A stretch of DNA of 16,993 nucleotides, taken from contig DAINPP010000058.1 of assembly GCA_036743375.1 (NCBI GenBank), positions 1-16,993 of the forward strand, read 5' to 3'. The translations under genes were made by a program, and so were the position numbers. The notes under the pieces are model-generated. The model had not been told where the DNA came from and ran no database searches. It was given only the letters and a program-made list of their open reading frames with translations. Origin of the DNA: DAINPP01 sp036743375. GTDB lineage: Bacteria > Thermotogota > Thermotogae > MWEM01. Below are positions 6,305 through 14,036 of the stretch, in pieces. Numbering within the stretch: the stretch's first letter is position 1; the number at the start of each line of letters is the position of its first letter.

Positions 6305-8305
6305 ATGACATTCAGGATTAAGAGCATCAAATGGAAAATTATGATATGGATTGTTATTACTGCTGTTCTGACACTTGGCATCTTAGCACTCTCGATCTTT
6401 CTGATGGTAGGTAATACGGTAGGAACAATGGTTGAGAACAATGCAAGGGAAATTGTCATGGGAAAATCCGCTGAAGTTAGCCAGTGGATTGAGACGCAGA
6501 AAAAGTCAATAGAGATATTGGCAAGTACCAGTGAAATTAAAAGCCTGGATTTTGATGAGGCTGCGGCTTATTTTAATGAACGACTGGATGTTATCGGAAG
6601 AGAGTTTGAAAATGTCTTTCTTGTGGATAAAACCGGAAAGGGAAAGGTACAGAATGGTTCTGCTCTCGATATCTCTCAGCGAGACTATTTTAAGGCGGTG
6701 ATGAGCGGGAGTCTGTTTGCACTGTCCAATCCTGTTTATTCGGCGATAACCGGGAACCCTATCTGTGTCATTGCCTATGCCGTCAAGGATGATTCTGGAA
6801 AGACGATCGGGGCTGTCGGCGGCTCCATCACACTTGAGACCATCTCACAGATAGCTGAAAAAGCATCTCTTGGCGGAATGGGATATGGATTTATCGTCGA
6901 TGGGAACGGACTTCTCGTAGCGCATAAAGATAGGGATATTGTCATGAAACAAAATTTACTCGATACGGATTCCATTGGCTATGAAAACCTTGAAGAAGCT
7001 GGGAAGAAGATGCTTAACGGTGATACCGGTGTGGAATTGATTGTGACACCGGATGGGATCAGAGAGTTGGTAGTTTTCAATCCGATCAGAAACACACCGA
7101 ACTGGTCTTTTGGAATTGCCGTTGACTCGAATGAGATTAATGCCGATACAAATAATATCCTTTTATTCGTTCTGTTGATCGTGCTTGTCATCGCAGGTGT
7201 CTTTCTTGCTCTGAGTTATTTCCTCGGAATGATTATCAGCAAACCGATTAAATCCCTTGCCGTTGATGTTGAGAAGTTTGGTCAAGGGGATCTGACGGTA
7301 TCGTTTGATGTGAAAACCGGTGATGAAATCGGAATGATGGCAGATTCTCTCAAGATCATGGGAAGCAGTCTGAGAGAGGGAATGATAGAGATCAACAAGG
7401 CAACTGAAAATGTCAGCCATTCGGCACAGGATTTATCGGCCATGGCAGAAGAAGGGAGTGCTACTTCGGAAGAATTGACGTCTCAAGCGGAGACTGTCGA
7501 TTCAAATGTTCAGAACACCTCAGCGTCAATAGAAGAAGTTACTTCCGGTGTACAGGAGGTTGCCGCGAGTGCGCAGGATGTCTCGAACAATTCCAACGCT
7601 CTCGCAGAAGAGATCAATGCCACACAGAAAGCCGTAAAGAATGGTCAGAAGATTCTCGACTCACAGAGCAGACAGATTGTTGCCGTGACCGATGAAAATA
7701 AAAATGCCACCGAACTCGTTACAGCCGTTGCGGAGAAGGCAAATAACGTCCAGACAATCGTCAATACGATTTCTTCCATAGCGGAGCAGACAAACCTCCT
7801 TGCTTTGAATGCGGCTATTGAGGCGGCAAGAGCGGGAGAAGCCGGGAAAGGATTTGCCGTGGTGGCGGATGAAATAAGAAAACTGGCAGAAGAGAGTAAG
7901 AAAGCCTCTTCGAATATCGCCAATATCCTGAATGAGATAGATGAGGGATCCGATAAGGCAAATGAAGCCGTGAAAAAGACAACTCAGTTGTTTAACGCCT
8001 TTGAAGAGGGTGAAAAGAGACTTCTTGAAGAATTTAACAGTATTTCCGAATATATGGACAACGTTACCAATCGTGTTGAAACGCTCATGGGAACTGCGGA
8101 AGAACAAAGTGCCTCTTCTGAGGAGATGGCCTCTGCGATGGATACATCGGCCAAATCAATGACGAGTGTATCGGAGCAGATGGAGGAGATTACAACCGGT
8201 GTCAGACAAGTTGCTGAATCCTCTGAACGGATGAATCAAACCGCAGAGGAATTGAATTCGCTTGCGGATCAATTGCATGATCTTGTGAAAAAGTTTAAGG
8301 TGTAA
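6305..8305 (+). CDS. Methyl-accepting chemotaxis protein with dCache-like sensor
   Basis: A 666-residue transmembrane chemoreceptor. Order: TM1 (about 12-36); an extracellular sensor of about 245 residues with dCache features (FLVDKTGKG; R126-DYFKAV; a second half with GYGFIVDGNGLLVAH); TM2 (about 285-311); HAMP (about 312-365); and a long coiled-coil signalling domain. The kinase-control tip EQTNLLALNAAIEAARAGEA starts at residue 494 and is followed by GKGFAVVADEIRKLAEES. It would bind a small ligand outside and control CheA through CheW. No C-terminal CheR-tethering pentapeptide is present. ATG 6305 is preceded by AGGAGGGA (6293-6300). The gene is monocistronic, with its own promoter and terminator, and no other chemotaxis gene is nearby. 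The ligand cannot be predicted. Confidence 0.95.
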   Translation: MTFRIKSIKWKIMIWIVITAVLTLGILALSIFLMVGNTVGTMVENNAREIVMGKSAEVSQWIETQKKSIEILASTSEIKSLDFDEAAAYFNERLDVIGREFENVFLVDKTGKGKVQNGSALDISQRDYFKAVMSGSLFALSNPVYSAITGNPICVIAYAVKDDSGKTIGAVGGSITLETISQIAEKASLGGMGYGFIVDGNGLLVAHKDRDIVMKQNLLDTDSIGYENLEEAGKKMLNGDTGVELIVTPDGIRELVVFNPIRNTPNWSFGIAVDSNEINADTNNILLFVLLIVLVIAGVFLALSYFLGMIISKPIKSLAVDVEKFGQGDLTVSFDVKTGDEIGMMADSLKIMGSSLREGMIEINKATENVSHSAQDLSAMAEEGSATSEELTSQAETVDSNVQNTSASIEEVTSGVQEVAASAQDVSNNSNALAEEINATQKAVKNGQKILDSQSRQIVAVTDENKNATELVTAVAEKANNVQTIVNTISSIAEQTNLLALNAAIEAARAGEAGKGFAVVADEIRKLAEESKKASSNIANILNEIDEGSDKANEAVKKTTQLFNAFEEGEKRLLEEFNSISEYMDNVTNRVETLMGTAEEQSASSEEMASAMDTSAKSMTSVSEQMEEITTGVRQVAESSERMNQTAEELNSLADQLHDLVKKFKV

Positions 8306-8345
8306 GTGTTCAGATGGAAAGATAAAGTGATGAAATGAGTATGCT

Positions 8346-8387
8346 AACGAGGAAATGTGCTGAAAATAGCCATTTCCTCGTTTTTTT
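8346..8387 (+). terminator. Rho-independent terminator of the MCP gene
   Basis: AACGAGGAAATG (8346-8357) pairs with CATTTCCTCGTT (8371-8382) around a 13-nt loop, followed by a T-run to 8387. It starts 40 bp after the MCP stop. Confidence 0.92.
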
Positions 8388-8408
8388 AGCGGAGGAATCA
8401 ATCGTCCT

Positions 8409-8437
8409 TTTACAGATGAGAGGTGGAATGTTATAAT
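8409..8437 (+). promoter_or_regulatory. Promoter of the helicase/SWIM operon
   Basis: TTTACA (8409-8414), a 17-bp spacer and TATAAT (8432-8437), with TGT before the -10. This near-consensus promoter lies directly downstream of the MCP terminator, so the three following genes form their own transcription unit with a leader of about 60 nt. Confidence 0.75.
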
Positions 8438-8506
8438 GCGATTGAATCGGGGAAGAGTTGACGATATGGATACAAACAGACTGGGGGGATCAGAATAAAG
8501 AAGAAG

Positions 8507-9412
8507 ATGGATGAACTGTCGGAAGAACTTTCAAGGGAATTTTTCGGTAAATTTATACGGGATATGCATTTTCTGCTGACGTACGAACTGCATTTTTTGG
8601 TTAAAGTGATCAGGGAAGCCTATCCGGAACTGCTGTCGGAAGAAATGCTCGCCCACTTTGACAACCTGCCTTATTTCCTGCATCATCCGGTCAAGGAGTC
8701 GCACGGAATGTTCTTTGTCAAGAACAGATACATAGAAGTACGGGAAGATGATACGGGAGAGATACATTTTGAAATGGACAAGGCGCTGGCCGTTTATGTG
8801 GTGGAGGACTTAAAGGACCTGATCGATGAATCCGTTGAAAACGACGTGCTGTTGTATTTTTTAACCGCCTTATCCAACCTTTACGGCTGTTTTTCGGTTC
8901 AGCAGTTCTTAAGGGTATGGGATCGGTACAACAGGCGGCCTCTATCCGGGGAAAAGGTCATAAGGATCTGTCAGCATTTTAACAGACAGAAATACCCCTT
9001 CCGGTACGAACAGGACTATATCGTTCATGAAATTCTGCGAACCGTTGAATTGGAAGAAATGCTGGAATTGGTTGCGGAGAAGCCCTATTATTGTCCAACA
9101 GCCGATGAGATCAGCTTATACACTTCGGGAATCATTGATAAAACAGCCGAAGCCTATATTCGAATGGCCGATTATCTGCACAATCATCCCGGTGGATTGA
9201 ATCCGGAGAACCTTGAAGGTTTGATAGAAAATATCGGCTATGCGCTGAAATACAATTCCAGTTATGCAAATATCCGTAAAATCCTCGAATTGATGGCGTA
9301 TCGCTTTGAAGATGATCGGGTGGAACAGGTGTTTAGTGAAATCATTCGCTATTCGACGGTGAATACGAGAAAATGGATCAACCGGGGCTTTATGGATGTG
9401 GAAGTGGAATAG
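8507..9412 (+). CDS. Unrecognised 301-residue protein, first gene of the helicase operon
   Basis: I do not recognise a named family. The protein appears largely alpha-helical, soluble and acidic at its start (MDELSEELSREFFGKFIRDM), with no signal peptide or membrane segment. A central segment (LTALSNLYGCFSVQQFLRVWDRYN) has the look of a small winged-helix-like fold, and a later one (KPYYCPTADEISLYTSG) vaguely recalls the helical parts of some SEC-C-type Bacillota proteins. The conserved metal-binding Cys/His set of SEC-C is absent. Located 56 bp upstream of the SNF2 gene and behind their shared promoter, it is probably a partner of the helicase/SWIM pair. The start is uncertain: before ATG 8507 there is only AAGAAGAAG, while GGGGGG lies about 18 bp away. 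Confidence 0.75.
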   Translation: MDELSEELSREFFGKFIRDMHFLLTYELHFLVKVIREAYPELLSEEMLAHFDNLPYFLHHPVKESHGMFFVKNRYIEVREDDTGEIHFEMDKALAVYVVEDLKDLIDESVENDVLLYFLTALSNLYGCFSVQQFLRVWDRYNRRPLSGEKVIRICQHFNRQKYPFRYEQDYIVHEILRTVELEEMLELVAEKPYYCPTADEISLYTSGIIDKTAEAYIRMADYLHNHPGGLNPENLEGLIENIGYALKYNSSYANIRKILELMAYRFEDDRVEQVFSEIIRYSTVNTRKWINRGFMDVEVE

Positions 9413-9468
9413 ACCGGATCAGAGGCTATTCCTTTTGCTGAAACCTTATTTTGGAGTGATGGAACATT

Positions 9469-12102
9469 ATGGCAGAAAAAAAAGAAAACAGAGAGCAGAT
9501 CACTGTGTGGTTTTTACCTGAAGGCTTTCACGTTGAGGCAAATATCGATTCGACTGTTCAGGGATTGAAACTACTTCAATCGGATAAATACAGAGGATTG
9601 TGGCAACTTGGTTTTCTGCCGCGTCAGGAATGGTTTACCCCCGTAATCGATTTTTTACATGCAATCAGCGATAAATTGATTACCCGATTGATAAGACATC
9701 CGGGTATAGAAATAGAACGGGAAGCCGTAACGGTTGATCTCGAAGATGATGAATTAAGCCGGTTACTGGAGGAAGTCCCGTTTGCGATTGGCAGTGAGTA
9801 TGTTGATAGTGACTGGATTGTTGAACTCTGGCAAAATCTTCTCACCATCTTCAAGACTGAGATCAGTGATTTTAACGGTAAAGTTGCCCTGTATTTTGCT
9901 CAGAAGAATTCAAACATTCATCTTGCAGACAGGATTTTCTTTCATCTCGTGGAAAATGAAGAACCCGATTTTCCCTTTGCCTTTATGGCCACCTATTCAA
10001 AGAAAAAGCCGCGCAGTCAAAAAACACTGCACACGCCACTTAAAAAGGCCTTAATCGAATTTAAAGATGATGAGAAAAAGTTGATCAGTCTGATGGGTTC
10101 CGTCGTGAAAAGCGCCGATCAGAGCTCTTTTATTTCAGAACTGATGGAAAGCGGGGAATTGTTCTCACCGATCAAATTGACGAGTGATGAAGCCTATACC
10201 TTTTTACGGGAGATTCCACTTTACGAGGCGTCGGGGATTATGTGCCGGGTTCCGAATTGGTGGCGGAAAAAAAAGAACGGTTTGAAGATCTCCGTTCGGG
10301 TTGGGGATGACATGCCGTCAAAGGTAGGACTCAATGCCCTGTTGTCATTCAAACCTCAGTTGTTTGTCGGAGATTCCGAGATCGCGGAAGAGGATCTCCG
10401 GGAATTCCTTCAACTGTCTGAAGGGTTGATAAGATATAAGGGAAAATGGGTTGAAGTCAACCATACAAGATTAAAAGAGGCCTTGAAGGCCTTCGAAAAA
10501 ATCCGGCAAAGATCCGGAAATGATTTACTTACACTTGCAGAAGCCATGCGACTTGAACTGAACGGCCCACAATCGCTTGGACTCGACAAAATCGATACCG
10601 AGGTGACGGTGTCAAACGGGGAATGGTTCAGGGAGATGCGAAACAGACTCACAAGACCTGAAAATGTCAGGGGGGATGATCCCGTTTCTACTTTTACCGC
10701 CACTTTGAGAGAGTATCAGAAAAATGGGTACAATTGGCTTCAAAACATGGCGCATTTTGGCTTCGGTGCCTGTCTTGCTGATGATATGGGACTTGGAAAA
10801 ACAGTACAGGTTATCGCGCTGCTGGAATATATCCGGACACAGGAAGGGGGTAGTGCCTTGCTGATTCTACCGGCTTCTCTGATTGGAAACTGGCAGAAGG
10901 AAATCGAGAAGTTTGCACCCCGTATGCCTTACAGGATCCTTCACAAGAGTGCGATGAAAAACGGAGAGACCCTCAAGGTTAATGAGGACATTTTCCTGCA
11001 TATTACGACCTATGGGATGGCGAGACGACTCGAACTATTTAAAGGAAGAAAGTGGGATGTTTTGATTCTTGATGAGGCACAGGCGATCAAGAATCCTGGA
11101 ACAAATCAAACGAAATCCATCAAGGAAATAGAGGCAACGATGAAGATTGCGATGACCGGCACCCCTGTTGAAAATCATCTATCCGATTTGTGGTCACTGT
11201 TTGATTTCCTCAACCCTGGACTGCTTGGGACTCAGACTGAATTCGCCAGGTTTGCAAAAGGCTTGAAAACCGATTTGACGGGATATGCCAAGCTGAGAAA
11301 GATGATTCAGCCATTCCTGCTCAGGCGTTTGAAGACGGATAAACGAATCATTTCCGATCTGCCGGATAAAATTGAAGTCAATGAATACGCTACGATGACC
11401 AACAAACAGATTGTCCTGTACACAAGGCTGTTGAAGGATATTGCCAAAAAGATTGGAAGAGTGGATGGGATCAATCGGAAGGGACTGGTTTTGTCCAGCA
11501 TTGTGAAGTTTAAGCAAATTTGCAATCATCCGGATCAGTATCTCGGGAAAGAGGACTATCTGCCGGCATCAAGCGGGAAATTCCTGCAGTTGGGAGAGAT
11601 TTGCCGGACGATTTATGACAAACGGGAACGCGTACTCGTTTTCACACAGTTCAGAGAGCTGACGGAACCCATTTCCGCTTATTTGAGTGAAATCTTCGGG
11701 AGACAGGGTTATGTACTACATGGCGGAACATCCGTCGGGAAGAGAACGGAAATGGTGGAAGCGTTTAACTCCGAACGCTATATTCCCTACATGGTTCTCT
11801 CGTTAAAGGCCGGGGGAACGGGGCTTAATCTGCCGGCTGCCAATCATGTGGTACATTTTGACCGGTGGTGGAATCCAGCGGTTGAGAATCAGGCGACAGA
11901 CCGTGCCTTTCGTATCGGTCAGCAGAAGAATGTTGTCGTGCACAAGTTTGTCACGAAGGGGACGATTGAAGAGAAGATTGATGCCATGATCAACGACAAG
12001 CGAAAATTGGTGGAAGATGTCCTGAACATTGACGATGAAAAATGGATTACGGAACTCAGTAACGATGAGCTGATGGAGATGTTCAAATTGGGTGGTGTTT
12101 GA
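9469..12102 (+). CDS. SNF2-family ATPase/translocase with N-terminal DUF3670
   Basis: An 877-residue SNF2 (superfamily 2) double-stranded-DNA translocase-type ATPase. Residues about 290-330 (FVGDSEIAEEDLREF ... LIRYKGKWVEVN) match the DUF3670 region found before many bacterial SNF2 motors. The motor follows: LREYQKNGYNWL, Walker A in DDMGLGKT (about 437-444), Walker B DEAQ (535-538), MTGTPVENHLSDLW, LLRRLKTDK, then lobe 2 with FTQFRELTEPI, LHGGTSVGKR, LKAGGTGLNLPAA and motif VI QATDRAFRIGQ (808-818). All motifs for ATP hydrolysis are intact. By family it would move along DNA and remodel protein-DNA complexes rather than unwind strands. It is followed at one base by the SWIM gene. ATG 9469 is in frame; a nearby ATG at 9459 is not. 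The precise role is unknown; repair, transcription recycling or defence are possible. Confidence 0.93.
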   Translation: MAEKKENREQITVWFLPEGFHVEANIDSTVQGLKLLQSDKYRGLWQLGFLPRQEWFTPVIDFLHAISDKLITRLIRHPGIEIEREAVTVDLEDDELSRLLEEVPFAIGSEYVDSDWIVELWQNLLTIFKTEISDFNGKVALYFAQKNSNIHLADRIFFHLVENEEPDFPFAFMATYSKKKPRSQKTLHTPLKKALIEFKDDEKKLISLMGSVVKSADQSSFISELMESGELFSPIKLTSDEAYTFLREIPLYEASGIMCRVPNWWRKKKNGLKISVRVGDDMPSKVGLNALLSFKPQLFVGDSEIAEEDLREFLQLSEGLIRYKGKWVEVNHTRLKEALKAFEKIRQRSGNDLLTLAEAMRLELNGPQSLGLDKIDTEVTVSNGEWFREMRNRLTRPENVRGDDPVSTFTATLREYQKNGYNWLQNMAHFGFGACLADDMGLGKTVQVIALLEYIRTQEGGSALLILPASLIGNWQKEIEKFAPRMPYRILHKSAMKNGETLKVNEDIFLHITTYGMARRLELFKGRKWDVLILDEAQAIKNPGTNQTKSIKEIEATMKIAMTGTPVENHLSDLWSLFDFLNPGLLGTQTEFARFAKGLKTDLTGYAKLRKMIQPFLLRRLKTDKRIISDLPDKIEVNEYATMTNKQIVLYTRLLKDIAKKIGRVDGINRKGLVLSSIVKFKQICNHPDQYLGKEDYLPASSGKFLQLGEICRTIYDKRERVLVFTQFRELTEPISAYLSEIFGRQGYVLHGGTSVGKRTEMVEAFNSERYIPYMVLSLKAGGTGLNLPAANHVVHFDRWWNPAVENQATDRAFRIGQQKNVVVHKFVTKGTIEEKIDAMINDKRKLVEDVLNIDDEKWITELSNDELMEMFKLGGV

Positions 12103-12103
12103 C

Positions 12104-12817
12104 ATGGATGAAAGATTTAAAAAATATCAGACGGTAGCCGAACGAAGACAAATGGCGAAGAATTCTACTGAAAGGTTAAAAAAGAGAAAAGATTCTCTTG
12201 AGCCGGTCGTCATAGAAGGGAAAAAACTGGCCACCAACTGGTGGGGAATGGCGTGGAATCAGAATCTTGAGCGTTATGCCGATTATACCAATCGTATCGG
12301 CAGGGGAAGGAGTTATGTCAGGAACGGTTCCGTTATCGACCTCAAGATCAACAAAGGCCTCGTTACCGGTCTTGTTCAGGGGAGTCGGAAAACACCGTAC
12401 AAGGTTTCCATAACGATAGAAACGCTGAGTGTGGAAAAGCGGGAACAGATCGTTCAACTTTGCCATAACCGGATTGCCTCCCTTGAAAGTTTAATAGACG
12501 GAAAGTTCCCCGAAGAATTGAAGGTTCTCTTTACAGAAAAGGCGTATGGTCTGTTTCCGTCACCCGAAGAGATAAAATTTTCCTGTTCATGTCCGGACTG
12601 GGCCAGTATGTGTAAACACGTTGCCTCGGTCCTGTATGGCATCGGCAGTCGTCTCGATAAGAATCCGATGCTTTTCTTTGAGCTCAGGGACTTGGATGGT
12701 ACCGCACTGATTAAAAAATCAATGGAAAAGCGTTTGAATAATATGTTGAAAAATGCCCATTTGAAAAGCAAAAGGGCCATTGACGAGAAAGATGTCTTTG
12801 ATCTGTTTGGTATTTAG
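12104..12817 (+). CDS. SWIM zinc-finger protein paired with the SNF2 ATPase
   Basis: A 237-residue protein with a SWIM zinc finger: C161-S-C163, then C170-K-H172 (CSCPDWASMCKH), the CxCxnCxH pattern that binds zinc and is thought to contact DNA or partner proteins. The N-terminal half has the motif NWWGMAWNQNLERYADYTNR and GRGRSYVRNGSV common to bacterial SWIM proteins encoded beside SNF2 genes. The ATG lies one base after the helicase stop, behind a GGGTGGTG stretch; a GTG at 12092 inside the helicase end is an alternative. Tight coupling suggests equal production and a physical complex with the SNF2 motor, perhaps for DNA targeting. The enzyme role, if any, is not visible. Confidence 0.9.
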   Translation: MDERFKKYQTVAERRQMAKNSTERLKKRKDSLEPVVIEGKKLATNWWGMAWNQNLERYADYTNRIGRGRSYVRNGSVIDLKINKGLVTGLVQGSRKTPYKVSITIETLSVEKREQIVQLCHNRIASLESLIDGKFPEELKVLFTEKAYGLFPSPEEIKFSCSCPDWASMCKHVASVLYGIGSRLDKNPMLFFELRDLDGTALIKKSMEKRLNNMLKNAHLKSKRAIDEKDVFDLFGI

Positions 12818-13153
12818 TTTTATCATGATTTATGATTGCACTGAAAAAACAGAAATCTATCGAAACTATCTACCGTATATTGTATATACAGAATCTTTAA
12901 AGTGCTTTATATGTTATATGACAGAGCAGGATGTTCGTTTTTTCAGGGGAATCATGATTTATAAGATTTCCTTGCTTCAAAGAATATAATCAAAATCAAA
13001 TAATATCACTCTACTCTAAATAACTTTCGATGATGCATTTTATAAGCATGCAACTTCATACTGCTTCAAAAGCCTAATACAGTTTTTTTTTCTTTATTTC
13101 CCCCTTACATGGAGAGTAAGGAAATTAAGAATAATTTGAGCTGCGATGATAAT
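12818..13153. other. A+T-rich intergenic stretch after the SWIM gene
   Basis: About 335 bp with no convincing gene; a 69-codon frame at 12780-12989 lacks a ribosome site and overlaps the SWIM gene. The 12-mer ATCATGATTTAT occurs twice (12822-12833 and 12951-12962) and contains the palindrome ATCATGAT. A weak hairpin pairs TGCAT (13034-13038) with ATGCA (13048-13052). No good terminator for the SWIM operon was found. The composition shift to A+T-rich begins here. Confidence 0.55.
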
Positions 13154-13172
13154 GGAAAGTTAACTTGACATT
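13154..13172 (+). promoter_or_regulatory. Operator candidate 1 over the -35 box of the XRE gene
   Basis: GGAAAGTTAACTTGACATT shares 15 of 19 positions with a second copy 46 bp downstream. Its core AAGTTAACTT (13157-13166) is a perfect 10-bp palindrome that overlaps the first bases of the -35 hexamer, so binding here would compete with RNA polymerase. Confidence 0.5.
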
Positions 13173-13193
13173 GGCCGGGTTTTATGATAAATT
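13165..13193 (+). promoter_or_regulatory. Promoter of the XRE/membrane-protein pair
   Basis: A consensus -35 TTGACA (13165-13170), a 17-bp spacer and a weaker -10 TAAATT (13188-13193) preceded by TGA. Transcription would start near 13200, at the second operator-like repeat. Confidence 0.55.
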
Positions 13194-13199
13194 ATGGTT

Positions 13200-13218
13200 G
13201 GAAAGTGTGCTTTACATT
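13200..13218 (+). promoter_or_regulatory. Operator candidate 2 at the transcription start of the XRE gene
   Basis: GGAAAGTGTGCTTTACATT is the second copy of the repeat at 13154-13172. Its core AAAG-TGTG-CTTT is dyad-symmetric in the outer four positions of each arm. It sits at about +1 to +19, a classic position for autorepression by the small XRE regulator encoded just downstream. Confidence 0.45.
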
Positions 13219-13240
13219 ATAGAATTAGAAGGGGTAAAGT

Positions 13241-13441
13241 TTGAAAAATTATCTGGAACAAATCAGAAAGAAGAGGGGAATCACGCAGAATGAACTCGCT
13301 GAGATACTAAAAGTTTCAAGGCAGACGATCAGTTCTATCGAGAAAGGGAGGTACAACCCTTCAATCCTGCTGGCGTTTAAAATTGCCAGATATTTCGGTC
13401 AGACGATAGAAGAAATATTTATCTACGAGGAGGAAAAATAA
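13241..13441 (+). CDS. Small XRE-family (Cro/CI-like) transcriptional regulator
   Basis: A 66-residue, single-domain helix-turn-helix protein (residues about 3-60). The motif GITQNELAEILKVSRQTISSIEKGRYNPS covers the two DNA-contacting helices and the turn, and the family's closing helix IARYFGQTIEEIFIYEE is complete. It uses a TTG start preceded by AAGGGG (13229-13234); no ATG is available without losing the first helix. The next gene begins on the base after its stop, so the two are co-translated. By family such short regulators repress their own operon, and two repeat boxes flank the promoter. The length is normal for the YozG/HTH_3 small regulators. Confidence 0.92.
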   Translation: MKNYLEQIRKKRGITQNELAEILKVSRQTISSIEKGRYNPSILLAFKIARYFGQTIEEIFIYEEEK

Positions 13442-13867
13442 ATGAAGAATAGAAAAGGATTGTACATCCTGCAGACATTGGCTGGAATCGCTTTGACTAT
13501 CGTTGGTGGTTTTGTCTTGAACTCAGAAGAGATGAACATGGTCTCCGGACTTTTCATAGGAATCGGTTCAGCCTGTACGGCACTCGGAGTGGGCTGGTTT
13601 ATCCAGTCACTGGTTATTCCCGAAGACCGTATGAAACAAATGAAAAAACAAAAGGCCGTGGAACTGGTTGACGAGCGCAGTATCAGGGTCCGGGAGAGAA
13701 CTGGCTATATGACCGGTAAAATAATGGATTATGTTTTCCTCGGCTTCATTCTCATTCTGGGGTTTATGGGAGTGGACAAACTGATCATCATAATTGCGGC
13801 ACTTATGCTAGTGATTAAATTTATTCTGGTCATCTGTTTTTCGAGTTATTATTTTAAAGAGATGTAA
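13442..13867 (+). CDS. Small four-TM membrane protein (DUF2178-like) paired with the XRE regulator
   Basis: A 141-residue membrane protein with hydrophobic segments near residues 8-26, 32-55, 95-110 and 113-135. A polar loop carries the charged motif VDERSIRVRERTGYMT, reminiscent of the DER-containing loop of DUF2178-type proteins that often follow short XRE regulators in Bacillota. GAGGAGG (13428-13434) lies in the end of the regulator gene and its ATG abuts the regulator stop. The function of such proteins is unknown; sensing at the membrane with sequestration of the regulator is a hypothesis only. Confidence 0.72.
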   Translation: MKNRKGLYILQTLAGIALTIVGGFVLNSEEMNMVSGLFIGIGSACTALGVGWFIQSLVIPEDRMKQMKKQKAVELVDERSIRVRERTGYMTGKIMDYVFLGFILILGFMGVDKLIIIIAALMLVIKFILVICFSSYYFKEM

Positions 13868-13882
13868 CCGGAAATAATAAAC

Positions 13883-13922
13883 AAAAAGCATCTTTGATAT
13901 GTATATATCTGAGATGCTTTTT
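13883..13922 (+). terminator. Rho-independent terminator of the XRE operon
   Basis: AAAAAGCATCT (13883-13893) pairs with AGATGCTTTTT (13912-13922). The stem continues, after a 2x2 internal loop, as GATAT (13896-13900) with ATATC (13905-13909). The T-run reaches 13923. Its A-tract could also serve termination in the other direction. Confidence 0.85.
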
Positions 13923-13990
13923 TATTTGTTAATTTGCGACTATAAAATTTTGAAGCTGGGCAGATGAAAGCTGGATATATTACTATTATA

Positions 13991-13999
13991 TGATACAAT
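13991..13999 (+). promoter_or_regulatory. Candidate promoter of the McrB-like/McrC-like operon
   Basis: TGATACAAT is an extended -10 element 38 bp before the TTG start. No convincing -35 is visible. A perfect TATAAT at 14012-14017 is closer, but would leave almost no leader before the ribosome site AAGAAGG (14023-14029). Confidence 0.4.
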
Positions 14000-14036
14000 T
14001 TTTAAAGCGAATATAATTTGGAAAGAAGGTGCTTTT

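Noticed and set aside
7661..8107. Minus-strand open frames inside the chemoreceptor signalling domain
   Set aside because: These are shadows of the highly conserved coiled-coil coding sequence of the MCP.
12780..12989. Open frame of 69 codons downstream of the SWIM gene
   Set aside because: It begins inside the SWIM gene in another frame, has no ribosome site and encodes a low-complexity A+T-driven sequence without motifs.
13883..13922. Dyad considered as an element end or att site at the border of the McrBC-like genes
   Set aside because: Stem plus T-run is fully explained as an intrinsic terminator of the XRE operon.
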